Shown piece by piece: positions 19,671-31,409 of a stretch of 64,000 nt of DNA. The stretch is from positions 264,251,921 to 264,315,920 of the forward strand of contig CM037879.1 of NCBI GenBank assembly GCA_021292165.1. Direction: 5' to 3'. Each line of letters opens with the position of its first letter. Positions within the stretch are counted from its first letter, which is position 1. The position numbers and the translations under genes were made by a program. The notes beneath the pieces were generated by a model. That model searched no databases. It worked only from the letters and a program-made list of their open reading frames with translations, and had not been told where the DNA came from. Source of the DNA: Shinisaurus crocodilurus (Eukaryota; Chordata; Lepidosauria; Squamata; Shinisauridae).

Positions 19671-22426
19671 TAGATAGACCATATACAATATATATATTGT
19701 ATATACTTATATAGATAGACCATATACAATAAACGATATGGGGTACTATTCATCCAAAATATGGTGCTTTTACATTCCATTGATTTCAATGGGAGAGTTG
19801 TACTTAGAAGCTTTAAGGTTGGGCTTTCCTTAATAGAATCAAAATATGTATTCCAAGGATTAATGTCTTTTCTGAATTGAGTGGTTGTGCCCACAGTATT
19901 GACTTTGCATGAATGCCATATCAAGACAATCACTTGGATCATTGGCTCCAATGGTGGTATTGTTGCATGTATGGACACTTCTACTCATGTGAGGTGGGAA
20001 CCCAGTGTTCACCAATTCCCACCTACTTGCTGCAGCTGTTGTGGAGGGTCCGCTAGCCCTTAGGATAGGGGTGTTGAACCTTGTCCTTGTATTGGATGGG
20101 CTCTACTGGAAGAATGGCAAGGAGGTTATTAAGGTTGAACAGGTAATATAGTGAACTTTCCAGTGTCTGTCCAAAAGCCAGAATAGTTTCTTGGAGCAAT
20201 GTCAAGGTCTCATAACTTTCAGATTGTTAGGAAGAGCACTGGAAATAATTGCCTCGAAGCTGTTTTCCCCAATTATGTAACATAGATAAGAGCTGCTTTT
20301 GCTATGAGAACCAAAACTGTTTGCTTTACTGAAGCAGCTTTGCCCCCCCCCCCTTGTTTCCCAGGACAGGGGTTTGCTTGTGGCTTACTGACAGCCTCTG
20401 AAACAGGGGGAGAGAGGAATTTCATGACAAGAGGTGTTCTCTTATGTTCTCTGCTTGGGGAGAGGAATTGACGTGTTGCTTGCCCAAGCAACTTTGGAGG
20501 CCCACGGAGCATCCCCTGCCCTATTCAGGAAAACCAATAAGGCCACAGATAAGGGGAGTGTAAACTTTCTTTTGCTTGTTTATTACTAATCTACATCCAT
20601 ATTCCATCACTATATGTATTCAATAAACTGTATGCTATCTTTCACACAGTGGTTTTGTTTCATCCTATCCTTAAATCTGAAGTGAGTTGCCTTGGCTGGA
20701 CCAGGCCCCTGAGTAATACAAACCTCTTTCAGACCAAGGGCCAGATTCCATTTTGGGGAAGCTGTCAGGGTCCTAGAGTGGTGGGCAGGGCTGAAGGCAA
20801 AAGGTGCAGGGGCAAAAATACCAGCATATTTAAGCTTAAAACTCTTATTGGCAGTAACTAAGTCTTAGGAGAGGTAATTCAACCTTTTAGAATGGTGAAA
20901 AAAACTATACAAAAACTGGGATAGCACCACACAATTTTGGTGGTTGGGGAAAGAAGTGTGGCTACCTGGAGAACCCTGGAGGACCAGATTGAGACACCAA
21001 GTGAGCCAGATTTGGTCCCTGGGTCTGAAGTTCTACACCCATGCCTTGGCCTGGGTGCATCTTTTGTGAGAGCACAGTGGGCTGCAAGAGAGTGCTTTCC
21101 ACATTTTTTAATCCAAGCCAATGTTTGCAACCATAGGAATAAGACATCTCATGGATACAAAATATTACGGATGAAAAACCAGTCCTATTTTTTTTTCTTC
21201 CATTACAAATGAGCAAATACAAATGTACTGCATTTGTTTGACAGATAAACACCATTTGATTACTATACTTTCTGCCTGACAATCACCCAAGCAGTGAAAT
21301 TACTATATAAGCAGCACATGTCTAGCGGAGTGTCTCATAACAGTCCTCGGATTTCATTTCTCACAGTGGATCTTTGCACATGGGATCACTCGCCACAGGG
21401 GTCGACAGCTGGTCTCATAAGGAGGAGAGGCAAACGCACCAGCAGGAATGAGAAAAAGTTGGTCATCTCTGCATCTTTAAATGCTGTGATATTTTGCCCC
21501 TGAAGAACAGACAGAGCTAGTCAAGTTGGAAAGAGCTGATAACATTCATGGACAGGTCTAAAAAAACTCAAAAATTAGACTTTTAACTTGCATTAGTATG
21601 GGCTTTATATTTGGGTGCTACATTTATAGGGTTGGTGTTTTTAACTTATTTTTACTGGTTACATTATGGTGTTTTAAATATTTTTAATGTGACCCATCCT
21701 GACTACATATTTGAAGGACAGGTCATAAATCTAAACAAAACATCAATAAATAAAAGTAGGAACTTTGAGGAAGGCAGCTTGGATAACAAAAAATATGTTA
21801 AAACCATTAAAATACATAGAATTCAAACAATTAAACTTGTATAAAGTGATGCCTCTTATTCCAAAAGTGAACAAACAAGATGAATTTGTACAAATGTAGC
21901 CATTTGTCATTCTTACCAAGTTTTGTTAATGTAATCATTTCTATTGCCATATTTTAAGGCATTCCTCGATCAAAGGAAGCTCTTATTCTTCCATCTTACT
22001 GCAGTATAGATTCTTCCATGCAATAGATTTGCCCACAAATTCAATATCACATCCTTCCATTAGTCTTTTCAAATAATTCAAAAGTAACACAGCAGGATCC
22101 ATGGGAAGTTCATATCCCGAAAGGCAAAAGAAAAGAAAAGAACAAAGGATAGTTAATCAGCATGATTTTCCTCTCCAGTTTAATCCCATTTGTATTTTGT
22201 AGCCATGAAGGCACATCAGAGTGAATGCAGTTTGAAAGTATTCATTTCGGGGGCTTTGTAAAACAGTTTGGCTGAAGTCCAAATATGTGACTGGGTGCTT
22301 TGTATCCTATTGATTAAAAGTAAAGCTGCTCTGCATTCTAAGATACTGTTTGCTTTTAAACGTGAGATGTTCCTTGTAAAGTTTGAGACATTCTTAAGCC
22401 ATCCTTGAATTCTTCCTTGGGTACAG
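19671..22426. other. No gene recognised
   Basis: Short AT repeats at 19675-19730 (two copies of ATAGATAGACCATATACAATA), a poly-C run at 20341-20353, and otherwise unremarkable sequence. Frames are short and lack family signals. Confidence 0.3.
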
Positions 22427-22586
22427 GCCTGTGGTTTACGCTGGCTCAGCTTGTCTGAGCATGGAAAGCTAAGCAGGGTCAAGCCTGGTTATTACTTGGA
22501 TGGGAGACCCCTCCTCTAGTTTCCTACACTGAGCAGGGGGTTGGACTCGATAGCCTTGTAGGCCCCTTCCAACTCTATGATCTATG
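22427..22586 (+). mobile_element. 5S-rRNA-derived SINE with CR1-type 3' tail
   Basis: 22427-22509 is a diverged, internally deleted 5S rRNA sequence. It retains AAGCTAAGCAGGGTCAAGCC (pol III A box region) and CCTGGTTATTACTTGGATGG..GAGACC (intermediate element and C box). At about 22516 it passes into TTCC.ACACTGAGCAGGGGG, TTGGACTCGATAGCCTTG, GGCCCCTTCCAACTC and CTATGATCTATGA. This is the same 3' end as the CR1 LINE at 34319-34405. A 5S head plus LINE tail is the architecture of SINE3-class elements, which borrow the LINE's reverse transcriptase. It is not a functional 5S gene. Confidence 0.78.
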
Positions 22587-24204
22587 AAATCTACTACTTA
22601 ATATCAGCTCATCAACGAGTACATATATAGTGCTTCCAGATGAGGCTTTTATTGCACCAACACCCTGCCTCATTCACAGAACTTTACATGGAGTCCAGAC
22701 GACATTGTCTTCTTGTCATAACTGTCCTGTGTTTTCCCACTGCTTCTTCTGTACTGCAGAAAATCCGGGGGGGGGGGGGGACGGAATAGCTGCACAATGC
22801 CTTCTCATTGGTAGCGCTAGGAGTCCTCTGTCTGGAGGCATCCACAGTTTTCCATGTGAGTTAACGCAACGGGCTCTTCATTGACATTAGTGGCAAGTTA
22901 GCAATCAGTGGTCTACCAGTAGTGGTAGAAACATCCCATCGCTTTTCAAAATGTGTCCAACCAAATGTCCAAGGTCAGAAACAAATTTCTCCTTTATCTC
23001 CACAAAAGGTCACTATACATGAGCCAAAGATTTAAGACCTTGTCATTGTGCGGCTGCTATAAAAATAAGACAAAGATTATCTCAAAAGTGCTGAAGCACT
23101 TCTTCAATATCACAAGGAATGGCAATGAGAAAATGCAGCATGAATAAACACAACGATGCAAATAATTAAATGCAACACAGTTTATATCTTCCACCCCATC
23201 CCCAGCGTAAGTATATAAATCTGCCAATTCGGGGTTAACACTTCATGCATCTGATGAGAAGTGGACAGTGCCCATGACAGCTTATGCCAGAAGAAATTCG
23301 TTAGGTGCCATAAGACTCTTTGGGTGCAATCCTATAGCTGCTAGACAGAGTCTAGATGACCATAGGAAAGGTCAGAGTCCCAGCTCTGACCTTGGAAATG
23401 TGCTCCGAGGTCAAAGCTGTGGCTCCGACCTTGGAGCGCCCTCCCTCCGCCCTTGCAGCCACAGCAGAAAGAACCATGCCAGCTGCGGCTCCAAGGTCAG
23501 AAGACTGACCTCGGAGCCAGAAGTTTGTTGTGGGCAGGGAGGGGGCAGGGAGGGGAGGTGTAAGGCTCCACCATGATACGATGTATCCTGGCAGCGCTTC
23601 AGCCTTCCCTCCTCGCAAGCTGGGGCAAAAGATTTAGAAGGCCAAAATCGGCCATCTAAGTATCTTACAGGATGGGAGGAGCGTGGAGGTGACCTTTGCC
23701 TCTGTGCTCCTTCTGCCCTCCATTGGATGCCCGTAATCCTCCAAGTTCGGAGGGTTACGAGCAGCCAGGTTGGATGGCGCTGCCTGTTGTTTTTCCTGAA
23801 ATCTGTATGTGAACGTACTTAAAATGTACTGCATAAATGCTAAGCATTATGGCTAGTGATCATAAGCATCTCCTTGAGCTACACAGATTCATGAACTGAA
23901 GTCCCTGTTCCTCCTGCCTCTACAAATCTATATTTCCCCAATATCCCTTGCACTCCAATGTTCTAAATCCTGTACCATGGCTCAGTTTATATCATTGTAA
24001 TTCTGTAAGGCAGCTCTTATCATTCCAACCTTCCTTTTCTTAAACGACAGCAGTCCATAACAAAACTTTCCGAATTCTGCACAACATGACAGTTTTGATA
24101 ATCAAAATAAGTGTTGCGGTATTACTTATGTCAGTTCCAATGTTCATAATTATTTTTCCCAGGCTTGCAAACTTTAAAATATACCATCATATACGGAAAC
24201 CTCA
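22587..24204. other. Mostly unassigned; one GC-rich inverted-repeat patch
   Basis: Poly-G run at 22768-22780. At 23313-23600 a GTGCAATCCTATAGC edge leads into GC-rich sequence with opposed copies of GACCTTGGAGC / GCTCCAAGGTC and CTCCGAGGTC / GACCTCGGAG. This suggests another palindromic DNA element. No gene recognised. Confidence 0.4.
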
Positions 24205-24395
24205 CAATTCACTGGTACAGCACATGCTTTGCTTGCAAAAGGTCACACAGGTTCAACATCCGGCATCTGTAATTAGGGCTGAGAAAGACCCCAATCTGAA
24301 ACCTCGCAGAGCCACAGCCACTCACTATACACAGTACTGAGCTAGATACGTCAATGGTGTGACTCCATATAAGGCAGTTTCTTATGTTTCCTATC
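24205..24395 (+). mobile_element. tRNA-derived SINE, second copy (diverged)
   Basis: CACTGGTACAGCACATGCTTTGC and CACAGGTTCAACATCCGGCATCT are A- and B-box regions. AGTACTGAGCTAGATACGTCAATGGT and AAGGCAGTTTCTTATGTTTCC correspond to the 3' part of the SINE at 18205. Both boxes are mutated. Confidence 0.72.
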
Positions 24396-24571
24396 AAAAC
24401 AATAAACTTAACAAAATCTATAATAAAATCAATTACAAAAATCAAGGTAATTATGAAAAGCAGTGGGTTGGATCCAAAGGTTCCCTTCCACCAACAGAAG
24501 GAGCCTCCTCCTATCTTCCTCTATCAGAGGAAGCACCTTGCCTTGGAGGAAGCTCCTTCTATTGGATCCTT

Positions 24572-24790
24572 TGGATTCAACCCGGTATTAGGATTTTATC
24601 CTACACATACCGGTACTTACCAGGAAGTAAGTCCCACTGAACTCATTGATTCTGAGTAATGTATAGGATTGCTCTTAGTAAAACAATAAAATAAACAAAA
24701 GTTATCTAAGCCTACACTGATTAGGGAATAGGTCCTGCTGAACTCAGTAGAACTTACTCTTGGATAAAAATGCATATAATTGTACTATAT
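24572..24790. mobile_element. Two adjacent GCAATCCTAT-family MITE fragments
   Basis: AAGTAAGTCCCACTGAACTC and GAGTAATGTATAGGATTGCTCTTAGTAAAAC at 24625-24685, then GTCCTGCTGAACTCAGTAGA and ACTTACTCTTGG at 24732-24765. Part of this (AGGATTG.TCTTAGTAAAACAATAAAATAAACAAAAGTTATCTAAGCCTACACTGA) is repeated at 25208-25266, a local duplication. Confidence 0.55.
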
Positions 24791-25092
24791 ATAAGCCTTT
24801 CTAAAAGATTAGCCATGGACTGCAGTGGGCCACTTTAGATAAAATATTCCCACCAGGGCTGGTCCAAGGCATTTTGCTGCCTGAGGCAAAGGACAAGATA
24901 GTACTCCCCATCCTACATATAGAATCCATCTGGACTATTAGTTGAATCCTACTTCAACAATGGTGACAGAACAGCTTCTTTCACCACACCTGGGGGTAGC
25001 AGCTTGCTTAAGGGACTCAGGAAAAATTGAGGGGATCTGCCTCCCTGCCCCCTGGTATCTACTGCTTGAGGCAGGTGCCTCACTCTGCTTCA

Positions 25093-25266
25093 TGCAGGGG
25101 TGTGCAACTTGTGCCCCTCCATATGTTTTGGCCTACAACTCCCATCATCCCTCAGACCCTCACCATTGGCTATGTTGTCCCACTGAACTCATTGATTATA
25201 AGTAAGGTATAGGATTGTTCTTAGTAAAACAATAAAATAAACAAAAGTTATCTAAGCCTACACTGA
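25093..25266. repeat. hAT-type MITE half followed by duplicated segment
   Basis: CAGGGGTGTGCAACTTGTGC and TTTTGGCCTACAACTCCCATCATCCC form a MITE left half. From about 25178 the sequence repeats 24632-24721 nearly exactly (CCCACTGAACTCATTGATT ... CCTACACTGA). No gene was found in 25267-26290. Confidence 0.6.
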
Positions 25267-26291
25267 GATGTTCCATGATGCTGGGGGGAAACTAAAACCA
25301 CAGGCTGGGCAGAGGCAACACTTCTGCAAAACAATCCATTTTTATGGGAAGGGGGGGTGGAGATTAGTTAATTGGTCCATGCTTCTTTATGCAGCTGGAG
25401 CATTTGATGGTGATGCTGCAATAGTTCTCACTGCCAAAAAGTGATTCTACACAGCCTTCTTTCATAAGCCATGAGAGTGATGCTGCTCTTTTTAGACCAA
25501 ACAATGCAGTACAGTATATCTGCTTTTTTAAACAGGACTTTTGTTGGAATTATAGGCACTCATCTATGGGAAAGATTCTTCTTCCAAAAATAAACCCTTC
25601 CTGCTCAAGTTAGAGCCTGAGGCTTAAGGGTATTAGCAGTCTGGAACCATAACAATACAAGCCCACGATAAGCCCAAATGAGGCTGGGTGGCATTTGTGC
25701 ATAGTGTGGTCACTGGTTTGTTATGATAAGCTCAACAATCCATTTGGGGTTGCTGTTGCAGTATTATTTTAAGAGTATCAGCTGGATAAGTAGGGAGACT
25801 GGGTGCCATCTACTGGCAACCGCACCACGTTTTCGTTAGCACTTTTCAATTGGTATATCCAGACCAGCTGTTTTGGGGGTTTGACTGTTTGTTTTTTACA
25901 AGATATATTCCAGAACATATGGTATATGAAATCAAGAGGGAAGCACCAAAGAGTTTGAAGCAACTCTCTATGGGTAAAGACAATACACCATTTCGTGAAT
26001 TAGGAATCAAAGAATTGTAATTAAGAACAAATTCAGTAACTACACTGTAAGTATAGGGGAAATGAAGGAGAATTTTCTCTTCCCAGCTTCTTGCTAGCTG
26101 CTTTTAGACTTCATCCATTATTTCACCAGTATTTTACAAAGGAATATTTCAGGGAGTGGAAAATTCTAGGAATACACTGTTTTGTTGATATTATACATTA
26201 TATTGGATTACAGGGAAAATGAAAATCTCAACACTAAAAAACAATAACAGTCCTGTCCTGTATGCAGTACTCATGTTGAAGCATTTTCGTA

Positions 26292-26668
26292 GGGCTTCTC
26301 TACATGAGGCTTTTAACCCGCCACTTTACCAAGGCTTCTGCTTCTGGATTCTTTGCAGGGTAAAGATTGGCTCCTTTACAAGTGTTTCCCCCCCTTGGAA
26401 TTTTTCTTTCTCCGCCTCTCTATATGTCCCATTACAGAACCACAAGATGGTGCTGTGGTATAGCAGAATTACACGAGGGTCTCGTTCTGGTTCATTCCAC
26501 CATTTCCAGATAATACCACACTTTCCTTGATCTAAAAAAAAAAGCTGCAAAACTGATTGCAAAGAATGGGAGAGGCCCTGGAGGATTATGACATTGTGTA
26601 AAGCACCCACAAATTACTGTGAGTGAAGAATCACGAACACACAATAAATGCCTTGTGTAGAGAAGCCC
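26292..26668. mobile_element. MITE with GGGCTTCTCTACA inverted termini (377 bp)
   Basis: GGGCTTCTCTACATGAGGC and GCCTTGTGTAGAGAAGCCC are inverted termini flanked by TA (26290-26291) and TTA (26669-26671). This is compatible with a TA- or TWA-duplicating superfamily (Tc1/mariner or PIF/Harbinger). The inner CAAGATGGTGCTGTGGTATAG and ACATTGTGTAAAGCACCCACAAA blocks recur at 40240-40324 and 41240-41395, where the element is split by a solo LTR. Confidence 0.7.
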
Positions 26669-27137
26669 TTACTTAACAAAGTGAGTTGGAACTTGATTGT
26701 TCTTAGATAATTTTTCTTACAAAAAGCTAAAACAATGAAAGGAGTAATTTCTATTATCAATAAGATGGTACTATGTCTGTGAAAGCCATGCCTTTGAAAG
26801 CCAAAGATACATAAAAACCGGAATAAAGGGCAAAATCAGGGAAGTTTTGGATTTTAAAAAAACTTGTCAGGAATAGGTTTTCATTAAGTATTGTTATGAT
26901 ATAATTAAATCACCAGATTATGAATAGTGGCATTTCATACCCAAGAAATACAGAGGTATGAAAGGAAGAATTTGGTCAGACAGGTATTGGAAGAGTTGTG
27001 ATTTGATGGGTGATTACTCCACATGTGATGGTCATGCATAAAAAGATACAAACCTTCTGAAATGCGGTATGCAAGAAAATTGCAGTAATTGCAGGCCGAT
27101 TCCTTTCACTCCTATTTCTATCCTTCTATTTAGTTAG

Positions 27138-27346
27138 GGAGCAATCCTATCAATTGCGCCCTCAGTGCCTGTAAGCCCCCAAACTCAGAGGCTTACAAGC
27201 ATCCAGTAAAGAGCGGGAGGAGCAGCAGAGGCAATTTTCGCCTCCCCACCTCAGAGGTCTGAGCTCTGTCTCCAACATCAGATCTGGGAATCCGAATTAT
27301 CCTATGGCCCCCTAGATGCTGTCTAGGGGGCCATAGGATTGCTCTC
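27138..27346. mobile_element. MITE with GGAGCAATCCTAT inverted termini (209 bp)
   Basis: Arms GGAGCAATCCTAT and ATAGGATTGCTC, with TSD-like flanks TTAGTTAG (27130-27137) and TTAGTTAC (27347-27354), 7 of 8 matching. Inside, CCCCCTAGATG..GTCTAGGGGG forms a perfect hairpin near the right end. The 8-bp flank suggests hAT. Confidence 0.7.
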
Positions 27347-27354
27347 TTAGTTAC

Positions 27355-28535
27355 TTTGTTACTACACTTGTATATCGCCAAATAATCAAAGTTCTTTGGG
27401 CGATTTACAATAAAGGTTAAAACCATAAAACAGAACAACACATAGGCTCTAAAAGAGAATAAAACAGCATGGAATAAAATCATCAACAGAAGATAACAGC
27501 AGTGTAAAATATCTAAGAAACAGTAGAACACTTTCTAAAAAGCCTGGGAGAATAAAGAGGTCTTCACCAGGTGGGAGAAAGACCACAGCATAGGCGCAAG
27601 GTGAGCCACTCTGGGGAGGGCATTCCATTCCACAACCAGTGCACCATCAAAGAAAAGGCCCTCTCTTTAGTAGCCACCTGCCTCACCACATTCAGTGGAA
27701 GAATCTGGAGGAAGGACAGCAATATGGACAGTGGAAGAAACTGGAGGAAGGAGAGAGAAAGGGACTCGGAAATATGACCCTAGAGTCTAGGAGGACACAC
27801 TCCTTCAGGTAACCTGGCAGCTTTAAAGGTTAACACCAGTTGAGGGGGAAATTATCTTACCTATATGTTTTCTTGATGTTGTTGTTTTTTGCAATGTTTA
27901 TATTTCAGGGCCTAAGAAACTCCCTGCCACTATACCTCAGAGTTCCAAAAGTTGCCCCTTTTCCACTGCCACCACCAATTATCTTACAATACTTTAAAAC
28001 ATCCTAGACAGTAGCTGGTATAAGAGGCATGAGATGGGCACCAACACTACAGACAGTATGAACTACTAAACAGTTTTTTTAAAATTTATTAACGGGGAGA
28101 TATACATACACACACACACACACACACACGGATAGAGTGTTATTCTATTTATAGGATTGGAATACTTAAACGTACTTAAATATCATTAGTTACCGTACCT
28201 AACAAGAGAGTCTTTCCTGAGAATAAGCTCTCAACAGCTTTCTCCCCATATCAAATTTCCCTAAGCTCCACCCCAGCCAATCCCTCACAACAAGGAATGG
28301 GATGCGGACACAGCAGCCTTCCTTGGCTTTCAGCCCCTCCTGTTGCCTCTGGCTTCTGGGAAGATGATAGTAAGCCTCCCTTCATAAAACACCATAACCA
28401 AGGCAACCACAACTGTTTCTGTATGGAGGCAACCAAGGCTCCATACAGAAAGCTAGGCCTCTGGCCTACTCAGATACATTATAGCTACACAGAGGTCACA
28501 CAAAGTTTTTAAACATAACAAAATATAAACAGTCT
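27355..28535. other. Unclassified old repeat, then unassigned sequence
   Basis: 27360-27770 (CTTTGGGCGATTTACAATAAAGG ... GAGGTCTTCACCAGGTGGGAGAAA ... GAGGGCATTCCATTCCACAACC ... AAGAAAAGGCCCTCTCTTTAGTAGCCACC) has the feel of a dispersed LINE 3' region known from reptiles, but I cannot name it. (CA)n lies at 28108-28130. No gene was recognised. Confidence 0.35.
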
Positions 28536-28573
28536 CATATATATATATGAGGTATAAATTATATATATTATAT

Positions 28574-28602
<29 letters not shown>
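28536..28602. repeat. (TA)n microsatellite
   Basis: TATATATATATGAGGTATAAATT.. then about 15 TA units, adjoining the tail of the SINE that follows. Confidence 0.9.
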
Positions 28603-28604
<2 letters not shown>

Positions 28605-28833
28605 ATAAATAAATAAATTAATAATTTATACCCCACCTTTTTTCCTGCAAGGAACCCAAGGCGGCTTACATAATCCTCCTCCTCTCCATTTTATCCTCAC
28701 AACAACCCTGTGAGGTAGGTTAGGCTGAGAGGCAGTGACTGGCCCAAAGTCACCCAGTGAGTTTCATGGCCGAGTGGGGACTAGAACCCGGATCTCCCGA
28801 GTCCCAGTCCAGTACTCTAACCACACTGGCTCT
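28603..28833 (-). mobile_element. Sauria (ACA) SINE, copy 1
   Basis: Minus-strand tRNA-derived SINE. The head GAGCCAGTGTGG..TTAGAG is short of about eight bases in the A-box region compared with the copy at 42.5 kb. The B box GGTTCTAGTCCCC is mutated. The body CCATGAAACTCACTGGGTGA, CTCAGCCTAACCTACCTCAC, AGGGTTGTTGTGAGGATAAA is followed by the GGTGGGGTATAAATTATTAA..TTTATTTATT tail shared with the Bov-B LINE. This SINE family is characteristic of lepidosaurs and is the best taxonomic marker in the window. Confidence 0.85.
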
Positions 28834-29683
28834 CAACATTTCTCCACACCAGCACTTTGAACTGGGCCTGGAAACGGGCTGGCAGCCCTCTTCATGCGTT
28901 CTCCACTTGTAGAACCTATGCGTGAAAAAAAGAACAGCAGAACCATAGTAGTACTAGCTTTGCCTCCTGGACATTCACATATTGGTATGTGCATAGGGAA
29001 AGCCTGCATAGGGAAAGCCTACATATTAAATATTTGCATTTCAGGCCAGAGCACAATTAATTAGGAAGCTCTCTGCACAAGCCACATTTGAAATTAATGG
29101 AAGCTCCCTCTTCTCAGTGGCTTGTGGCCCTAATGAAATCACTGGATTTTTTAAATAAAGAAACCCAAGATATTCCAAACAGGACTATCATATTTGTCAC
29201 TTAAATAAATCTAAATACCTACCGGTACTCTGTCCCGACAGAGCTTTGGGCATCAGTAATCAATGAGCAGGACTATTCACATCTTCTGAAAACCTAGATG
29301 CAGGACTTGCCAAGACAGAGAAAGTTAGCATACCATGACCCTGGACCCCTAGTTTGGAAAATCTTGGTCAAAGGATAGCCCTTAAATTATGTGACATTTG
29401 CTAAAATTATCCTTTATTCCTAATGTTTAATGCCGAGCCAGCCATGGGAAAAGTGATAGTGGCACACAGAACTTAACTGACTGCTTCGCCTGACATTGTA
29501 GAAATCTGATAGGCTTTTAAAAAGGTCTCTCTCTCCCCCTCTCTCTCTATTTCTGTTGAACTGTGCAGCGCTATTCTTGGCCAAAAGCACATGCCCCCAC
29601 AGTATTCCTAGGATGCTAACAAAAGAAACCTCAGACTGAGTCAGAGAATAAGATTTCTGGCCAGAGAATTAAATATTTACTTT

Positions 29684-29724
<41 letters not shown>

Positions 29725-29827
29725 CGTCCCCGGCTTTGTCACCAGAAAGAGAAGCAGCAAAACACAGTTAATATTTCTAAATTAAAAGGTATTTGGGAAC
29801 AATACACATAATTTCTGTTGAGCCTGC
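28834..29827. other. No gene; (AC)n at the end
   Basis: (AC)n microsatellite at 29688-29722. A CTCTCTCTCC run at 29526-29550. Nothing else was recognised. Confidence 0.35.
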
Positions 29828-29835
29828 CTTTACAG

Positions 29836-30181
29836 CAGTGCTTCTCAAATAGTGGGGCGGGCCCCCCGGGGGGGCGCGAGGCTCCGTAAAGGGGGGCTCG
29901 TTTGACCTCAGTTAAAAGTTTTTTTTAATATTGTGTTCCTTTAAATCCTGTGCTCCTTTAAATCTTTTCTGCTACAGTTAATAAAGCTATTCTTTGTTGT
30001 AAATTGATCCACATTTCTTTCTTTTTTTATTCTCTTATACGTTAATAAGGATACAGTGTTATGCAGAGGTGTACTTATAACAATTTTATAGACAAATGAT
30101 ACTATTTACAGTCGTGCGGGGCGCGCGAAATGTTTTCTTCTTCCTAGGGGGGGCATGACAGAAAATAATTGAGAAGCACTG
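29836..30181. mobile_element. hAT-Charlie-like MITE (346 bp)
   Basis: Termini CAGTGCTTCTCAAATAGTGG and inverted AATTGAGAAGCACTG, with a perfect 8-bp TSD CTTTACAG (29828-29835 and 30182-30189). The GGGGCGGGCC..GGGGGGGCGCG subterminal stretch and its counterpart GCGGGGCGCGC near the right end fit Charlie-type hAT elements. No transposase frame. Confidence 0.9.
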
Positions 30182-30382
30182 CTTTACAGTCTAGTCTCAC
30201 AACCATCTGGGCACATGATCTTGGCTTGTAGCTTGTGATAAGCTGATCATGTGGAGGGGCTACATACCTCAGCATTAGAATGCACACATAGACTGAACCT
30301 TGGCATTTCCAGTTTAAATTATCTTAGGTAGCATAGCAGGGAAAGAGAGTACTTGGAGAGCCTTGACCAGTCAGAGCAGACT

Positions 30383-30525
30383 GGGGTGGGGGACGTGTGG
30401 CTCTCCAGAGGTTGTTGGACTGCAACTCCCATCAGCTGTAGCAAGCATAGCCAATAGTGAGGGGTTATGGGAGTTGCAGTCCAACAAAATGTGAAGAGCC
30501 ACATGATGTTCCCCATTCCTGGAGG
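30383..30525. mobile_element. hAT-type MITE, diverged
   Basis: GGGGGACGTGTGGCTCTCCAG and inverted GTGAAGAGCCACATGATGTTCCCC enclose GTTGGACTGCAACTCCCATC and its partner GGGAGTTGCAGTCCAAC. TSD no longer visible. Confidence 0.65.
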
Positions 30526-31046
30526 AGACAAAACTAGATTAGAGGAACTAATGACCCCAGTGACCCAGGGTTAGGTACTTTCTTACGTTAAATGCCATAT
30601 ACAACATTTGACTTTCAGTGCACCAGTGCAATCATTGCTTCACAAGTATTTGTGGTACCATGCCAAAAGCCAAATCCTGTGCACAGCAGGCAGAACACAT
30701 GACTGGTTTGTCACAGGCTGCGATCCAGCATGTGCAGACTTTTACAGTGTTTTCCCCCAACTGTGCAGTAAAAGAGAAGAGATGGAAATGTATATGGGGG
30801 AAAAGTAATGTTAAGATTAATAATGTAATTAAATATTTTGAACTGAGGGGTGGAGTGATGCAGGGTACAAAAAGCAAAGAATGTATTTATCCTACTTTCT
30901 TCCATCGTGGAACTTAACCCCCTTCCCTCCAGCTTTCCAAGGTGGTCTCCCATCCAGGCACTGACAGATCCAGATCTCTTCAGTTTTAGCAATGCTGCTG
31001 CATCAGACAACTCACTGGTTTTGAAATAATCTCATGCAAGGCAAGC

Positions 31047-31161
31047 CCAATCCTATGCATGTTTAGACAGGAAAAAAAATCCTACAACTCCCAGCATTCC
31101 CCAGCCAGCCATGCTGGGAGTCATAGGACTTTTTTTCTGTCTAAACATGGATGGGATTGCA
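31047..31161. mobile_element. Palindromic MITE, CAATCCTATGCATGTTTAGACAG family
   Basis: CCAATCCTATGCATGTTTAG..ACAG and inverted CTGTCTAAACATGGATGGGATTG flank TCCTACAACTCCCAGCATTC and its partner GAATGC-like centre. A half copy is at 11247. Superfamily not assigned. Confidence 0.65.
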
Positions 31162-31215
31162 CCCAAAGTGTATTTGTTTTCAAGGGCGGGGGATGGGGGA
31201 AGGATCCGTCTAGTG

Positions 31216-31242
31216 CAGTGTTCTCCAACCTTGGGTCCCCAG
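31216..31242. mobile_element. hAT MITE (CAGTGTTCTCC family), left piece, split by CR1
   Basis: CAGTGTTCTCCAACCTTGGG..TCCCCAG is the left end. The element resumes at 34406 with TGTTTTTGACCTACAACTCC after the CR1 insertion. The TSD is GTCTAGTG (31208-31215) against GTCTCTAGTG after 34514, i.e. the same 8 bp with an extra CT. Confidence 0.85.
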
Positions 31243-31409
31243 ACTGGCTACGAAGGTGGAGCCGACGTGAGGGATTTGGATTCTGGGACCACGGGCTACA
31301 CTTCCTGGAAGATGGACTGCTGGCAAAGGATGGGTTGCACCTCACAAGAACTGGGAATAATGTGTTTGGCCACAGCATGAGGAACTTAATCAGGAGGGCT
31401 TTAAACTGA
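31242..31409 (+). pseudogene. CR1 ORF1 C-terminal (esterase-end) fragment
   Basis: From the CR1 insertion point to the stop at 31409 the frame reads 'GLHFLEDGLLAKDGLHLTRT' and ends 'LIRRALN'. The 'DGLHLT..G' block resembles the catalytic Asp-x-x-His block of the SGNH-type esterase found in some CR1 ORF1 proteins. The start is foreign MITE sequence, so the protein is truncated by the 5' end of the insertion. It lies 38 bases ahead of ORF2, the normal CR1 order. Confidence 0.6.

Noticed and set aside
22427..22509. A 5S rRNA gene
   Set aside because: It lacks part of the 5S sequence, is diverged, and runs into a CR1 tail, so a SINE fits better.
18205..24260. tRNA genes at 18205 and 24205
   Set aside because: The tRNA-like heads lack intact A/B boxes and a full cloverleaf and continue into a shared SINE body.
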